Source: PALSA-1003 sp963741315
Lineage (GTDB): Bacteria > Pseudomonadota > Gammaproteobacteria > Burkholderiales > Casimicrobiaceae
NCBI GenBank assembly: GCA_963741315.1
Contig: CAVUHK010000008.1
Span: forward strand, 1,054,001 to 1,118,000
Length of the DNA: 64,000 bases
Direction of reading: 5' to 3'
Shown: piece after piece, positions 17,627 through 26,323 of the stretch
Position numbering within the stretch: position 1 is the first letter of the stretch
Layout: each line of letters begins with the position of its first letter
Position numbers and translations under genes: made by a program
The notes under the pieces: model-generated
The model's input: only the letters and a program-made list of their open reading frames with translations
What the model was told of the DNA's origin: nothing
Databases searched by the model: none

Positions 17627-18988
17627 ATGTTTAGCAAGTCATTGCTGGCCGCGGGCTTCGCGGCGATGTTCAGCACCGTCGCGCTCGCGGCGGTGTCGCC
17701 CGACGAGGCGAAGCAGCTGGGTACGACGCTGACGGCGGTCGGTGCGGAAAAAGCTGGCAACAAGGACGGCACGATTCCCGAGTACACGGGAGGCATCAAG
17801 CCGCCGGCCGATTTCAAGGCCGGAAGCGGATTCCGTCCCGATCCGTTCGCCACTGAAAAGCCGAGGCTCTCGATCACGGGCAAGGACGCAGCCGCCCAGG
17901 CCGACAAGCTCACCGAGGGAACGAAGGAGCTGCTCAAGCGCTATCCCAGCATGCGCGTCGATGTCTACCCGACGCATCGCACGGTCGCCGTGCCGCAGCG
18001 CATTCTCGACAACACCGTGAAGAACGCCACCGGCGCGAAGACCAGCGATGGCGGCGTCGCGCTGGAGAACGTGCTGGCCGGTTATCCCTTCCCGATTCCG
18101 AAGACGGGCTCCGAGGCGATCTGGAACCACCTGCTGCGCTACAGCGGCCTGGGCTACGACAATTCGCGTTACGAAAACTGGAACGTCGACGCGGCCGGCG
18201 TGCCGACGCTCGCCGTGGCCGCCGACGCCAACTGGGCGTGGCCGATATTCGATGCCAAGAAAACGGGACCGATCAGCGCCACCGATCCGTTCTGGTACGT
18301 CAAGCTGCAATACGTCGGACCGGCACGACGCAACGGCGAAGCGCTGCTGTGGGTCGACGCCGTCAACCCGTTGAAGCAGCCGCGTCGTGCCTGGCAGTAC
18401 CTGCCCGGCCAGCGTCGCGTCCGGCTCGCGCCGGACCTCGCGTACGACACGCCGAATCCCGGCGCCGCCGGCGCCGGAACGTACGACGACGTGTCGGTCT
18501 TCAACGGCGCGATCGACCGCTTCGACTGGAAGCTCATCGGCAAGAAGGAGATGTACGTTCCGTACAGCAGCTATCGCCTGACGTACCACAAGACGGCGGC
18601 CGACATCACCAAGCCCAATCACCTCAATCCGGACTTCGTGCGCTGGGAACTGCACCGGGTATGGGTGGTCGAGGCGACGCTCAAGCCGGACAAGCGCCAC
18701 ATCTACAGCAAGCGCGTGTTCTACCTCGACGAGGACAGCTGGACGGCGCTCGCGTCCGACCAGTACGACGCGCGCGGCCAGCTCTACCGCGCGAGCTTCG
18801 CGTATCCGTCGTACAGCTACGACGTGCAGGCACCGTTCGGCGACACGACCGCGATCTACGACTTCAGCTCGGGCGTGTACAACATCACGGCCTTGTTCGG
18901 TCCGTACAGCGGTCTGAAGTACATGACCGAGCTGCCGCGCGATACGTTCTGGTCGTCGGAGGCGCTCGCCGGCGCGGGTCTGCGCTGA
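17627..18988 (+). CDS. DUF1329 family periplasmic protein
   Basis: The product has 453 residues with a signal peptide (1-21, ending ALA). The family fold is, to my knowledge, related to the LolA/LolB lipoprotein-carrier fold, which would suit carrying a lipid-like molecule across the periplasm. The blocks GKKEMYVPYSSYRL, LNPDFVRWELHRVWVVEA and RVFYLDEDSW are family-typical. It follows DUF1302 by 14 bp and precedes the YCF48 protein. The role in transport is inference from this conserved neighbourhood, not demonstrated. Confidence 0.9.
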   Translation: MFSKSLLAAGFAAMFSTVALAAVSPDEAKQLGTTLTAVGAEKAGNKDGTIPEYTGGIKPPADFKAGSGFRPDPFATEKPRLSITGKDAAAQADKLTEGTKELLKRYPSMRVDVYPTHRTVAVPQRILDNTVKNATGAKTSDGGVALENVLAGYPFPIPKTGSEAIWNHLLRYSGLGYDNSRYENWNVDAAGVPTLAVAADANWAWPIFDAKKTGPISATDPFWYVKLQYVGPARRNGEALLWVDAVNPLKQPRRAWQYLPGQRRVRLAPDLAYDTPNPGAAGAGTYDDVSVFNGAIDRFDWKLIGKKEMYVPYSSYRLTYHKTAADITKPNHLNPDFVRWELHRVWVVEATLKPDKRHIYSKRVFYLDEDSWTALASDQYDARGQLYRASFAYPSYSYDVQAPFGDTTAIYDFSSGVYNITALFGPYSGLKYMTELPRDTFWSSEALAGAGLR

Positions 18989-19069
18989 CGGGATTGCAAT
19001 TTCACAGCCACGCCCGGTGCGGACGATGACTTCGTCGTGCCGGGCGGCACGGAGACCGACGCCAGCATC

Positions 19070-20149
19070 ATGATCTCGTTTCGCATCGCAGTCTCCGTGC
19101 TCGGCGCCGCGCTGGTGGCGACGTTGGCTACGCCGGCTACCAGCGGCGGCTTCGTCGATCCGCTCGACGCGCCCGCCGTCCAGTCACCGCTCGCCGCGCG
19201 CAGTCTGCTGCAGGGAGTGACCAAAGCCGGAAGCCGACTCGTGGCGGTCGGCCAACGCGGCCATATCGTCTATTCGACCGACGGCGGCAGCGCCTGGCAG
19301 CAGGCGAGCGTCCCGGTGAGCTCGGATCTGACGGCCGTGACTTTCGTCGATGACAAGCAGGGCTGGGCGGTCGGGCACGACGGCGTGATCCTGCACACCG
19401 CGGACGGTGGCGCGACGTGGACGCTGCAGCTCTCCGGGCGCGCCGCGAACGACCTGCTGGTCGCCGCGATGGAGAGCAGGCTCGCCGCGGATCCGACCTC
19501 GGAACCGGCGAAAAAGCTGCTGGCCGAGGCGCGGCGCTACAAGGAGCAAGGCGCCGACAAGCCGTTCCTCGACGTCTGGTTCGCCAACGCGCAAGACGGC
19601 TACGTCGTCGGCGCGTACAACCTGATCTTTCGCACCCGCGACGGCGGCAAGACCTGGGAGCCCTGGTTCGACCGCACCGACAATCCGAAATTCTTCAACC
19701 TCTACGCGATCCGCCCGGCGGCGGGCGGCCTTTTCATCGCCGGCGAAGGCGGCCTGGTGCTGAAGCTCGACAGCGCGACGCAGCGATTCCGCGCGCTGAC
19801 CATTCCATACAACGGCAGCTTCTTCGGCGTGGTGGATGCCGCACCTGCCGTCGTCGTCTTCGGACTGCGCGGCAGCGTCTACCGCAGCGACGACAGTGGC
19901 ACGACGTGGGCCAAGGTCGACGCCGGACTGCCGGCCTCGATCGTCGGCGCGATCCGCACCGGCGAGGGCACCACGCTGCTTGCCGACGTCGGTGGCCGCG
20001 TCGTGTCGAGCTCCGACGGCGGCCGCACCTTCGGCAAGGTCGTGCTCGCGCAACCGATGCCGCTGGCGGGCATTGCCGATGCCGGCGGCGGCAAGGTCGC
20101 GCTGGTCGGTCCGCGCGGCGTCGCGATTTCCGCGCTCACGTCCCGCTGA
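19070..20149 (+). CDS. YCF48/BNR-type beta-propeller periplasmic protein
   Basis: The product has 359 residues. I chose ATG 19070, which starts directly with a signal peptide (ISFRIAVSVLGAALVATLA), over a GTG 33 bp upstream. Repeated blocks such as STDGGSAWQQA, TADGGATWTLQ, RDGGKTWEPWF and SDDSGTTWAKV are the Asp-box/BNR motifs of YCF48-like propellers. In this operon type it probably forms a periplasmic partner of the RND transporter that follows (27 bp gap). Confidence 0.88.
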   Translation: MISFRIAVSVLGAALVATLATPATSGGFVDPLDAPAVQSPLAARSLLQGVTKAGSRLVAVGQRGHIVYSTDGGSAWQQASVPVSSDLTAVTFVDDKQGWAVGHDGVILHTADGGATWTLQLSGRAANDLLVAAMESRLAADPTSEPAKKLLAEARRYKEQGADKPFLDVWFANAQDGYVVGAYNLIFRTRDGGKTWEPWFDRTDNPKFFNLYAIRPAAGGLFIAGEGGLVLKLDSATQRFRALTIPYNGSFFGVVDAAPAVVVFGLRGSVYRSDDSGTTWAKVDAGLPASIVGAIRTGEGTTLLADVGGRVVSSSDGGRTFGKVVLAQPMPLAGIADAGGGKVALVGPRGVAISALTSR

Positions 20150-20176
20150 CGCTGTACGCGCGCGAAGACAATTCAC

Positions 20177-22633
20177 ATGGCCGCCCTGTCGACCGAAACC
20201 GAGCAAATGCCGGTGGTCCGCGATCTCGCGGACTTCGACCGCAACTCGGGCAACCTGCTCGAGCGACTGGTGTTCAACAACCGGCTGGCGATGGTGATCG
20301 TCTGCGCACTCGTCACGCTGGCGCTGAGCTATGTCGCGGCGACGCGGCTCACGCTGAGCGCCAGCTTCGAGAAGATGATTCCGCAGGGCCAGCCGTACAT
20401 CAGGAATTACCTTACCTATCAGAAGGACCTGCGCGGATTGGGCAACGCGATCCGCGTGGTGGTGGAGAACGGCAGCGGCGACATCTTCGACCCCCGTTAC
20501 CTGGAGGCCCTGAAGCAGATCAGCGACGAGCTGATCCTGACCCCCGGCGTTGACCGCGCCTGGGTCAAGTCGCTGTGGACGCCGGCAGTGCGCTGGACCG
20601 AGGTGACCGAGGAGGGCTTCCGCGGCGGCTCGGTGATGCCGGACTCGTACAACGGCTCGCCCGAGAGTGTCGAGCAGCTGAAGCAGAACATCGCGCGCTC
20701 GGGGATCGTCGGTAGCCTCGTCGCCAACGACTTCAAGTCGAGCATGATCTTCGTGCCGCTGCTCGACAAGGAGCCGGTCACCGGCAAGCGCATCGACTAC
20801 GAGGGGCTGTCGAAGGTGCTCGAGGAGAAGATTCGCGCCAAGTACGAACTGGCGCGCGACCTCGAGCAGGTGCGCACGAAAGCGGAGACGCCTCAGGTCA
20901 AGGTGCACGTGATCGGTTTCGCGAAGCTCATCGGCGAATTGATCGACGGGCTGGTCAAGGTGATGGCCTTCTTCGCGATTGCCGCGCTGATCGCCACGAC
21001 CATCATCTACTTCTATACGCGCTGCGTGCGCAGCACCGCACTGGTCGTCGCCTGCTCGCTGGTCGCGGTCGTCTGGCAGCTGGGACTGGTCGCGCTCTTC
21101 GGCTTCGAGCTCGATCCGTTCTCGATCCTGGTGCCGTTCCTGGTGTTCGCGATCGGCGTGTCGCACGGCGCGCAGAAGATGAACGGCATCATGCAGGACA
21201 TCGGGCGCGGCACGCAAAAGCTCGTCGCCGCGCGCTACACCTTCCGGCGGCTGTTCCTGGCCGGTCTGACCGCGCTGCTGGCCGACGCGGTCGGCTTCGC
21301 CGTGCTGATGGTCATCGACATCCCCGTGATCCGGGACCTCGCACTCACCGCGAGCATCGGTGTGGCGGTGCTCATCTTCACCAACCTGCTGCTGTTGCCG
21401 GTGCTGCTCTCGTACACCGGCGTGAGCGCGAGCGCGGCCAAACGCAGCCTGCGCGCGGAGAAGGAGGAACACCGCGGCAAAGGCCTCGGCGCCGCCTGGG
21501 CTTTCCTCGATCGCTTCACCACGCGCAATTGGGCGATCGGCGCGATCGCGGTATCGCTGCTGCTGGCGGTGGGGGGATTGGCCGTCTCGCAGCGGCTCAA
21601 GATCGGCGACCTCGATCCCGGCGCGCCGGAACTGCGACCGAATTCGCGCTACAACCAGGACAACGCCTACATCACCGCGCACTACGCGCTGTCCTCGGAC
21701 CAGTTTGCGCTGATCGTGAAGACGGCCAAGGAAGGATGCCTCAAGTACGAGACGCTCGTCGACGCCGACCGCCTGGCATGGGCGCTGCGCCAGGTACCCG
21801 GCGTGCAGACGACGGTCTCGCTGGCCGATGCCGCCCGGCAGATCACGGCCGGCTCGTTCGAGGGCAATCCGAAGTGGCTGACGATCAACCGCAATCAGGA
21901 CGTGCTCAATTACGCGGCACAGCAGGCGTCGGTCAACAATCCGGACCTGTTCAATACCGAGTGCTCGGTGATGCCGGTGATCGCGTATCTCGCCGACCAC
22001 AAGGCGGAGACGCTTGATCGCGTCGTACGCGTGGCGGCCGAATTTGCCGACACGCACAACGACAAGGATCGGCAGTTCCTGCTCGCCGCCGGAAGCGCCG
22101 GCATCGAAGCTGCCACCAACATCGTGGTCGAGCAAGCCAATCGAACGATGCTGCTCTACGTCTACGCGGCGGTGATCGTCCTGTGTTTCATCACATTCCG
22201 CAGCTGGCGGGCGGTGGTGGTGGCGGTGCTGCCGCTCGCGCTCACGTCGATCCTGTGCGAGGCGCTGATGGTTGCCTTGGGTATCGGGGTGAAGGTCGCG
22301 ACGCTGCCGGTGATCGCGCTCGGCGTCGGGATCGGGGTCGACTACGCGCTGTACCTGCTGTCGGTCCAGCTGGCGCAGCAGCGCGCGGGGCTTTCGTTGA
22401 CCGAGGCGTACAGGAACGCCGTGCAGTTCACCGGCAAGGTGGTCGCGCTCGTAGGTGTGACGCTCGCGGCGGGAGTCATCACCTGGGCGTTCTCGCCGAT
22501 CAAGTTCCAGGCCGACATGGGCATCCTGCTCACCTTCATGTTCATCTGGAACATGCTTGGCGCGCTGGTATTGATTCCGGCACTCTCCTACTTTCTCCTG
22601 CCGACGTCGATTGTGCGTCGGCGACATGCGTGA
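20177..22633 (+). CDS. RND superfamily transporter of the MMPL type
   Basis: The 818-residue inner-membrane protein has duplicated RND topology: TM1 near residue 40, a large periplasmic loop (~60-245), a helix bundle (~255-435), TM7 near 455-475, a second loop, and a second bundle (~655-805). The bundles contain the sterol-sensing-like segments FLVFAIGVSHGAQKMN and VIALGVGIGVDYALYLLS. MMPL transporters move lipids and other hydrophobic molecules using proton motive force. It is the last gene of the run that begins at 9805, so transport and catabolism are probably co-expressed. Confidence 0.9.
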   Translation: MAALSTETEQMPVVRDLADFDRNSGNLLERLVFNNRLAMVIVCALVTLALSYVAATRLTLSASFEKMIPQGQPYIRNYLTYQKDLRGLGNAIRVVVENGSGDIFDPRYLEALKQISDELILTPGVDRAWVKSLWTPAVRWTEVTEEGFRGGSVMPDSYNGSPESVEQLKQNIARSGIVGSLVANDFKSSMIFVPLLDKEPVTGKRIDYEGLSKVLEEKIRAKYELARDLEQVRTKAETPQVKVHVIGFAKLIGELIDGLVKVMAFFAIAALIATTIIYFYTRCVRSTALVVACSLVAVVWQLGLVALFGFELDPFSILVPFLVFAIGVSHGAQKMNGIMQDIGRGTQKLVAARYTFRRLFLAGLTALLADAVGFAVLMVIDIPVIRDLALTASIGVAVLIFTNLLLLPVLLSYTGVSASAAKRSLRAEKEEHRGKGLGAAWAFLDRFTTRNWAIGAIAVSLLLAVGGLAVSQRLKIGDLDPGAPELRPNSRYNQDNAYITAHYALSSDQFALIVKTAKEGCLKYETLVDADRLAWALRQVPGVQTTVSLADAARQITAGSFEGNPKWLTINRNQDVLNYAAQQASVNNPDLFNTECSVMPVIAYLADHKAETLDRVVRVAAEFADTHNDKDRQFLLAAGSAGIEAATNIVVEQANRTMLLYVYAAVIVLCFITFRSWRAVVVAVLPLALTSILCEALMVALGIGVKVATLPVIALGVGIGVDYALYLLSVQLAQQRAGLSLTEAYRNAVQFTGKVVALVGVTLAAGVITWAFSPIKFQADMGILLTFMFIWNMLGALVLIPALSYFLLPTSIVRRRHA

Positions 22634-22693
22634 AGGAAGGAAAGCGTGCGCTAACGCACATACGCCCGTTCCGATTGTGGGCATGATCGGAAC

Positions 22694-23638
22694 ATGCATA
22701 AATCACTCGTAGTGTTGTGGATGTTCGTCGGCGCGATCGCACCCGCCGCCGCCCAGGTCGGATTCGCCATCGAGGCGCCCGGTATCAGTATCGGCATCAA
22801 CATGCCGGTGTATCCGCAATTCGTTCAGGTGCCCAACTACCCCGTCTACTACGCGCCGCAAGCCAACGCGAACTATTTCTTCTACGACGGGATGTACTGG
22901 GTCTACCAGCAGGACAACTGGTACGCGAGTTCCTGGTACAACGGGCCGTGGTCGTTCGTTTCCCCGCAGGCGGTTCCGTATTACATCCTGCGCGTCCCCG
23001 TCCGCTATTACCGTCGCCCTCCCGTGTATTTTCACGGATGGACTTCCAGTGCCCCTCCACGCTGGGGCGAGCATTGGGGCAACACCTGGGCACAGAGCCG
23101 GCAAGGTTGGGACAGCTGGGACCGCCGCTCGGTACCCGCCCCCGCGCCACTGCCGACCTACCAGCGTCAGTACTCGGGCAACAACTATCCGCGTGTTGAG
23201 CAGCAGCAGGCACTGCAAAGCCAGAACTATCGTTACCAGCCGCGCGAAGCGGTGGTGCAGCAGCACTACCAAACGCAGCGAGTGCAAAGCGCACCCGCGG
23301 TTGCTCCGAACGCAAGACAGCAAGCCCCGGTAACCAGGATCCAGCAGCAACAAGGCGAAGGCCAGCAAAGAGCGCAACAGCAACAGCAGCAACAACAGCA
23401 GCGGCAAGGCTCGAGCCAGCAAAGAGTGCAGCAGCAGCCACAGCAGCAGGACGCAAGTCAGCAGAAACCGCAGCAGCCCCATCAGCAACAGCAGCAACAG
23501 CCGCACGACGCGAGGCAGCAGGCCGAGCAGCCGCAGAAGCAACCGGCCGCCCCGCATGATCAGCGCGTACTAAAGCAGGGCCCGGACAAGCAGAACCAGG
23601 AGAAGCCTGAGCAGCAAGGTGGCGACAAGGGCAAGTAA
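22694..23638 (+). CDS. secreted Tyr/Pro-rich protein with Gln-rich C-terminal half
   Basis: The product has 314 residues with a signal peptide (1-21, ending AAAQ). Residues ~50-115 form an aromatic-rich conserved block (YFFYDGMYWVYQQDNWYASS and PYYILRVPVRYYRRP) seen in exported proteins of Burkholderiales. From ~165 the sequence is dominated by Gln, with runs encoded by CAG/CAA triplets. The tail is Lys/Gln/Glu-rich. Function is unknown; a cell-surface or periplasmic structural role is possible. The Gln tract may vary in length between strains. Confidence 0.75.
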   Translation: MHKSLVVLWMFVGAIAPAAAQVGFAIEAPGISIGINMPVYPQFVQVPNYPVYYAPQANANYFFYDGMYWVYQQDNWYASSWYNGPWSFVSPQAVPYYILRVPVRYYRRPPVYFHGWTSSAPPRWGEHWGNTWAQSRQGWDSWDRRSVPAPAPLPTYQRQYSGNNYPRVEQQQALQSQNYRYQPREAVVQQHYQTQRVQSAPAVAPNARQQAPVTRIQQQQGEGQQRAQQQQQQQQQRQGSSQQRVQQQPQQQDASQQKPQQPHQQQQQQPHDARQQAEQPQKQPAAPHDQRVLKQGPDKQNQEKPEQQGGDKGK

Positions 23639-23687
23639 ACTGGTCGCCCACAGCCGGTTTTCCCGGGCCAATGTCCCGGCCGCAGCC

Positions 23688-24644
23688 ATGCCGAAGTCCA
23701 AAATTGCGATCTACGGCGCGATCGCGGCCAACGTGGCCATCGCCGCCACCAAGTTCGTGGTTGCCGGCATCACGGGCAGTTCCGCGATGTTGTCCGAAGG
23801 CGTCCACTCGGCGGTCGACACCTTCAACGGCATCCTCCTGCTCGTCGGCCTCAGGCTCAGCCAGCGTCCGGCGACACCTGAGCACCCCTTCGGACACGGC
23901 AAGGAGCTCTACTTCTGGAGCTTGATCGTCGCGGTGCTCATCTTCGGTCTGGGCGGGGGAGTGTCGTTCTACGAAGGCGTGCAACACATCCTGCATCCCG
24001 AGCCGATGCGCGACGCCCACTGGAACTACGTTGTGCTCGGCGTTGCCTTCGTCTTCGAAGGCTCGAGCTTCGTCGTCGCGCTGCGGCAGTTTCTCAAGCA
24101 GGCCGGCGATACCCCGTTCTGGGAGGCGCTTCACCGCAGCAAGGACCCGACGATCTACACCGTGCTGGCGGAAGACTCAGCGGCCCTGATCGGACTTGTG
24201 GTTGCCGCCACCGGTATCGCGTTGAGCCATCACTTCGGCGTGCCTGAATTCGATGGCGCTGCTTCGCTCGTCATCGGATTGTTGCTCGCAGGCGTCGCGG
24301 TAGCGCTCATCCGGGAATCTCGCGGCCTGTTGATCGGGGAGGGCATTCGCCCCGAGACTGCGCGCGCGATTCGGAGCATGGCGCTTGGGCAGCCCAAGGT
24401 GCGCGATGTGGGTCGCATTCTGTCGATGTACATCGGTCCGGACGACGTGCTGGTCACCATGGACCTGGATTTCGATGACGGCACGGCGGCCGTTGACGCT
24501 GCTGCAGCGATCGCAGCCGTCGAGCGGCAGGTGCGAAATCGCTACCCGATGATCAAGCGGCTGTTCATCGAGGCCGGCGCGGTGCCAGCGCAACAGCGCT
24601 GGAGCCGTCCGGATGCGACGCAAACGCCAGCCACTCCGCCATAG
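23688..24644 (+). CDS. cation diffusion facilitator (CDF) transporter
   Basis: The product has 318 residues from ATG 23688. The longer frame overlaps the previous gene and adds nothing recognisable. It has six membrane helices and the CDF metal-site motifs: SEGVHSAVDTFNG in TM2 and EDSAALIG in TM5, plus HPFGHGKELYFWS between TM2 and TM3. The C-terminal cytoplasmic domain (~210-300) is the usual dimerisation fold. It exports Zn2+, Fe2+ or Mn2+ by proton antiport; the site differs from the DD-HD arrangement of FieF, so the metal is uncertain. A CorA channel gene follows. Confidence 0.9.
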   Translation: MPKSKIAIYGAIAANVAIAATKFVVAGITGSSAMLSEGVHSAVDTFNGILLLVGLRLSQRPATPEHPFGHGKELYFWSLIVAVLIFGLGGGVSFYEGVQHILHPEPMRDAHWNYVVLGVAFVFEGSSFVVALRQFLKQAGDTPFWEALHRSKDPTIYTVLAEDSAALIGLVVAATGIALSHHFGVPEFDGAASLVIGLLLAGVAVALIRESRGLLIGEGIRPETARAIRSMALGQPKVRDVGRILSMYIGPDDVLVTMDLDFDDGTAAVDAAAAIAAVERQVRNRYPMIKRLFIEAGAVPAQQRWSRPDATQTPATPP

Positions 24645-24731
24645 GCATATCCGGATAACCGCCGCCTATCGCCTTCAAGGCGCACAATCCGAAAATTCAG
24701 GTGCGCAATTACACGGAGCAGATCGACAACA

Positions 24732-25691
24732 ATGCTGACCGCCTATACCACTTCCGACCACGTGGATGCCGCCAACACAGCACCCACGGTGTCGTGGATC
24801 GACCTGCTGCACCCAACCAGCGAAGAGAGGGCAAGCGTTGAAAGTGGCCATGGTCTCAAGCTGCCCTCGCGCGAGGAATTAAGCCAGGTCGAAATGTCGA
24901 GCCGCCTCTCCGAGAGGGACGGGGTTCTCTTCCTGAGCATGCCCGCCGTCGCGCATCTGGACGGGCTGGACCAAGCGCAATCGCCGCTGGGGTTTGTGTT
25001 GTCGAAGAAGCTGCTTGTAACCATTCGCTACGCAAAGTTGCACGCGTTCGAAACCGTTGCTGAGGAGCGCCTCAAGAACGGCGGGAGTTCCTCAAGCGTC
25101 GACACATTTGCGGCGCTCGTCGACGGAATGTTGGAGCTGAGCGCCGACACGATCGAGCAGATCGCCGCGGAACTGGATGGCGTGTCGCGGGACGTCTTCT
25201 CCAAGCTTGGGAAACAGAGTCACGTCACCCAATCCAACGATGAACTGCGTCGTGTCTTGATCGAGGTAGGCAACGCGGGAGAGCGCCTTTCGCGAATCCG
25301 CGGTAGCGTACTGGGCTTGCAACGCATCATCCCGTTTGTCGCCGCTTCCGAGCAGGAATGGATACCTGCCAACATACGCGTCCGCTTGAAAACGGCTCAA
25401 AGTGACTTGTCGTCACTGACAGAGTACGAGACCCATCTTTCCGACAAGGTGCAGTTCCTGTTGGACGCCGTGCTGGGCTTCATTAACACCAAGCAGAATG
25501 ATATTTTCCAGGTGTTGACGGTAATTTCCATCGTGGGCATTCCGCCCACGCTCGTGGCGAGCATTTACGGAATGAATTTCAGGAACATGCCGGAACTGAG
25601 CTGGGCGTGGGGATACCCCTATGCCCTCGTATTGATCTTGTTGAGCGCTATCCTGCCCATCCTGTGGTTCAAGTGGCGAAGGTGGGTGTAA
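24732..25691 (+). CDS. corA: CorA-family magnesium/divalent cation channel
   Basis: The product has 319 residues. It has a long cytoplasmic alpha/beta domain followed by a coiled stalk helix and two C-terminal membrane helices. The selectivity motif YGMNF lies at ~279-283 at the end of the first helix, followed by the loop NMPEL, as in CorA pentamers. The basic tail KWRRWV is also typical. It is 87 bp after the CDF gene, so the two may act together in divalent metal balance. Confidence 0.93.
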   Translation: MLTAYTTSDHVDAANTAPTVSWIDLLHPTSEERASVESGHGLKLPSREELSQVEMSSRLSERDGVLFLSMPAVAHLDGLDQAQSPLGFVLSKKLLVTIRYAKLHAFETVAEERLKNGGSSSSVDTFAALVDGMLELSADTIEQIAAELDGVSRDVFSKLGKQSHVTQSNDELRRVLIEVGNAGERLSRIRGSVLGLQRIIPFVAASEQEWIPANIRVRLKTAQSDLSSLTEYETHLSDKVQFLLDAVLGFINTKQNDIFQVLTVISIVGIPPTLVASIYGMNFRNMPELSWAWGYPYALVLILLSAILPILWFKWRRWV

Positions 25692-25793
25692 GGTGCGGCA
25701 ACCTGCCGAACGTGTTTCCCAATGCCCGATAATCAGAGTACACCGCGCGATTGCCACAATGCGCGTTCGCGATGGCCAACAAGGAGTCAAGCC

Positions 25794-26138
25794 ATGAAGA
25801 AATTCCTAGTCCAGTACCTGGCCCCCGCGTCGGTCATCGACGATTGGAAGAAGACCGACCCGGCAATACGCAAGGACGCCGAAGAAAAGATGCAGAAGGA
25901 GTGGAAGCAGTGGATGAGCGACCACGCCAAGATGTTTTCCGATTACGGCGCCGCGGTCGGCAAGACCAAGCGCGTGAACGCAAGCGGCGTTTCCGACTCC
26001 AGGAATGAACTCATGATCTACGGCATCGTCGACGCCGAATCGCATCAGGAGGCTGCCAAGGCGTTCGAGGGCCACCCGCACCTGCAGATCCCGCAGGCGA
26101 GCATCGAGATCAGCGAACTGAACCAGATGGGGATGTGA
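25794..26138 (+). CDS. YCII-related (YciI-like) protein
   Basis: The product has 114 residues from ATG 25794 with AAGGAG 7 bp upstream. MKKFLVQYLAP, a central helix, and GIVDAESHQEAAKAFEGHPHLQIP followed by IEISEL fit the YCII/dimeric alpha-beta barrel pattern. It is a small cytoplasmic protein whose enzymatic role in most members is unknown. It is monocistronic, closed by the terminator at 26183. Confidence 0.75.
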   Translation: MKKFLVQYLAPASVIDDWKKTDPAIRKDAEEKMQKEWKQWMSDHAKMFSDYGAAVGKTKRVNASGVSDSRNELMIYGIVDAESHQEAAKAFEGHPHLQIPQASIEISELNQMGM

Positions 26139-26182
26139 ACGCGTGCGATGCATGACGTCGCATCGCTTCGAAGGTTCGAATG

Positions 26183-26204
26183 ACGCCCCGCACGGGGCGT
26201 TTTC
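26183..26204 (+). terminator. rho-independent terminator
   Basis: Stem ACGCCCC (26183-26189) pairs with GGGGCGT (26194-26200) around a GCAC loop and is followed by TTT. It lies 45 bp after the YCII-like gene. Confidence 0.8.
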
Positions 26205-26323
26205 ATTGGCGTGCTAGACTGCGCGCCATCGGCCATGGTCCCAAGGACTCCCGTGCCGACGGGTAGTCGAGGGATCACAGGGTTGCCTGCCCGAAGTCAA
26301 TGTAGCGGAGGTCCAGAGCCACC

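Noticed and set aside
19184..22699. 1171-codon open frame on the minus strand
   Set aside because: It lies opposite the YCF48 and RND genes. Composition is Arg/His/Asp/Gln-rich without any domain; long antisense frames are expected at this GC content.
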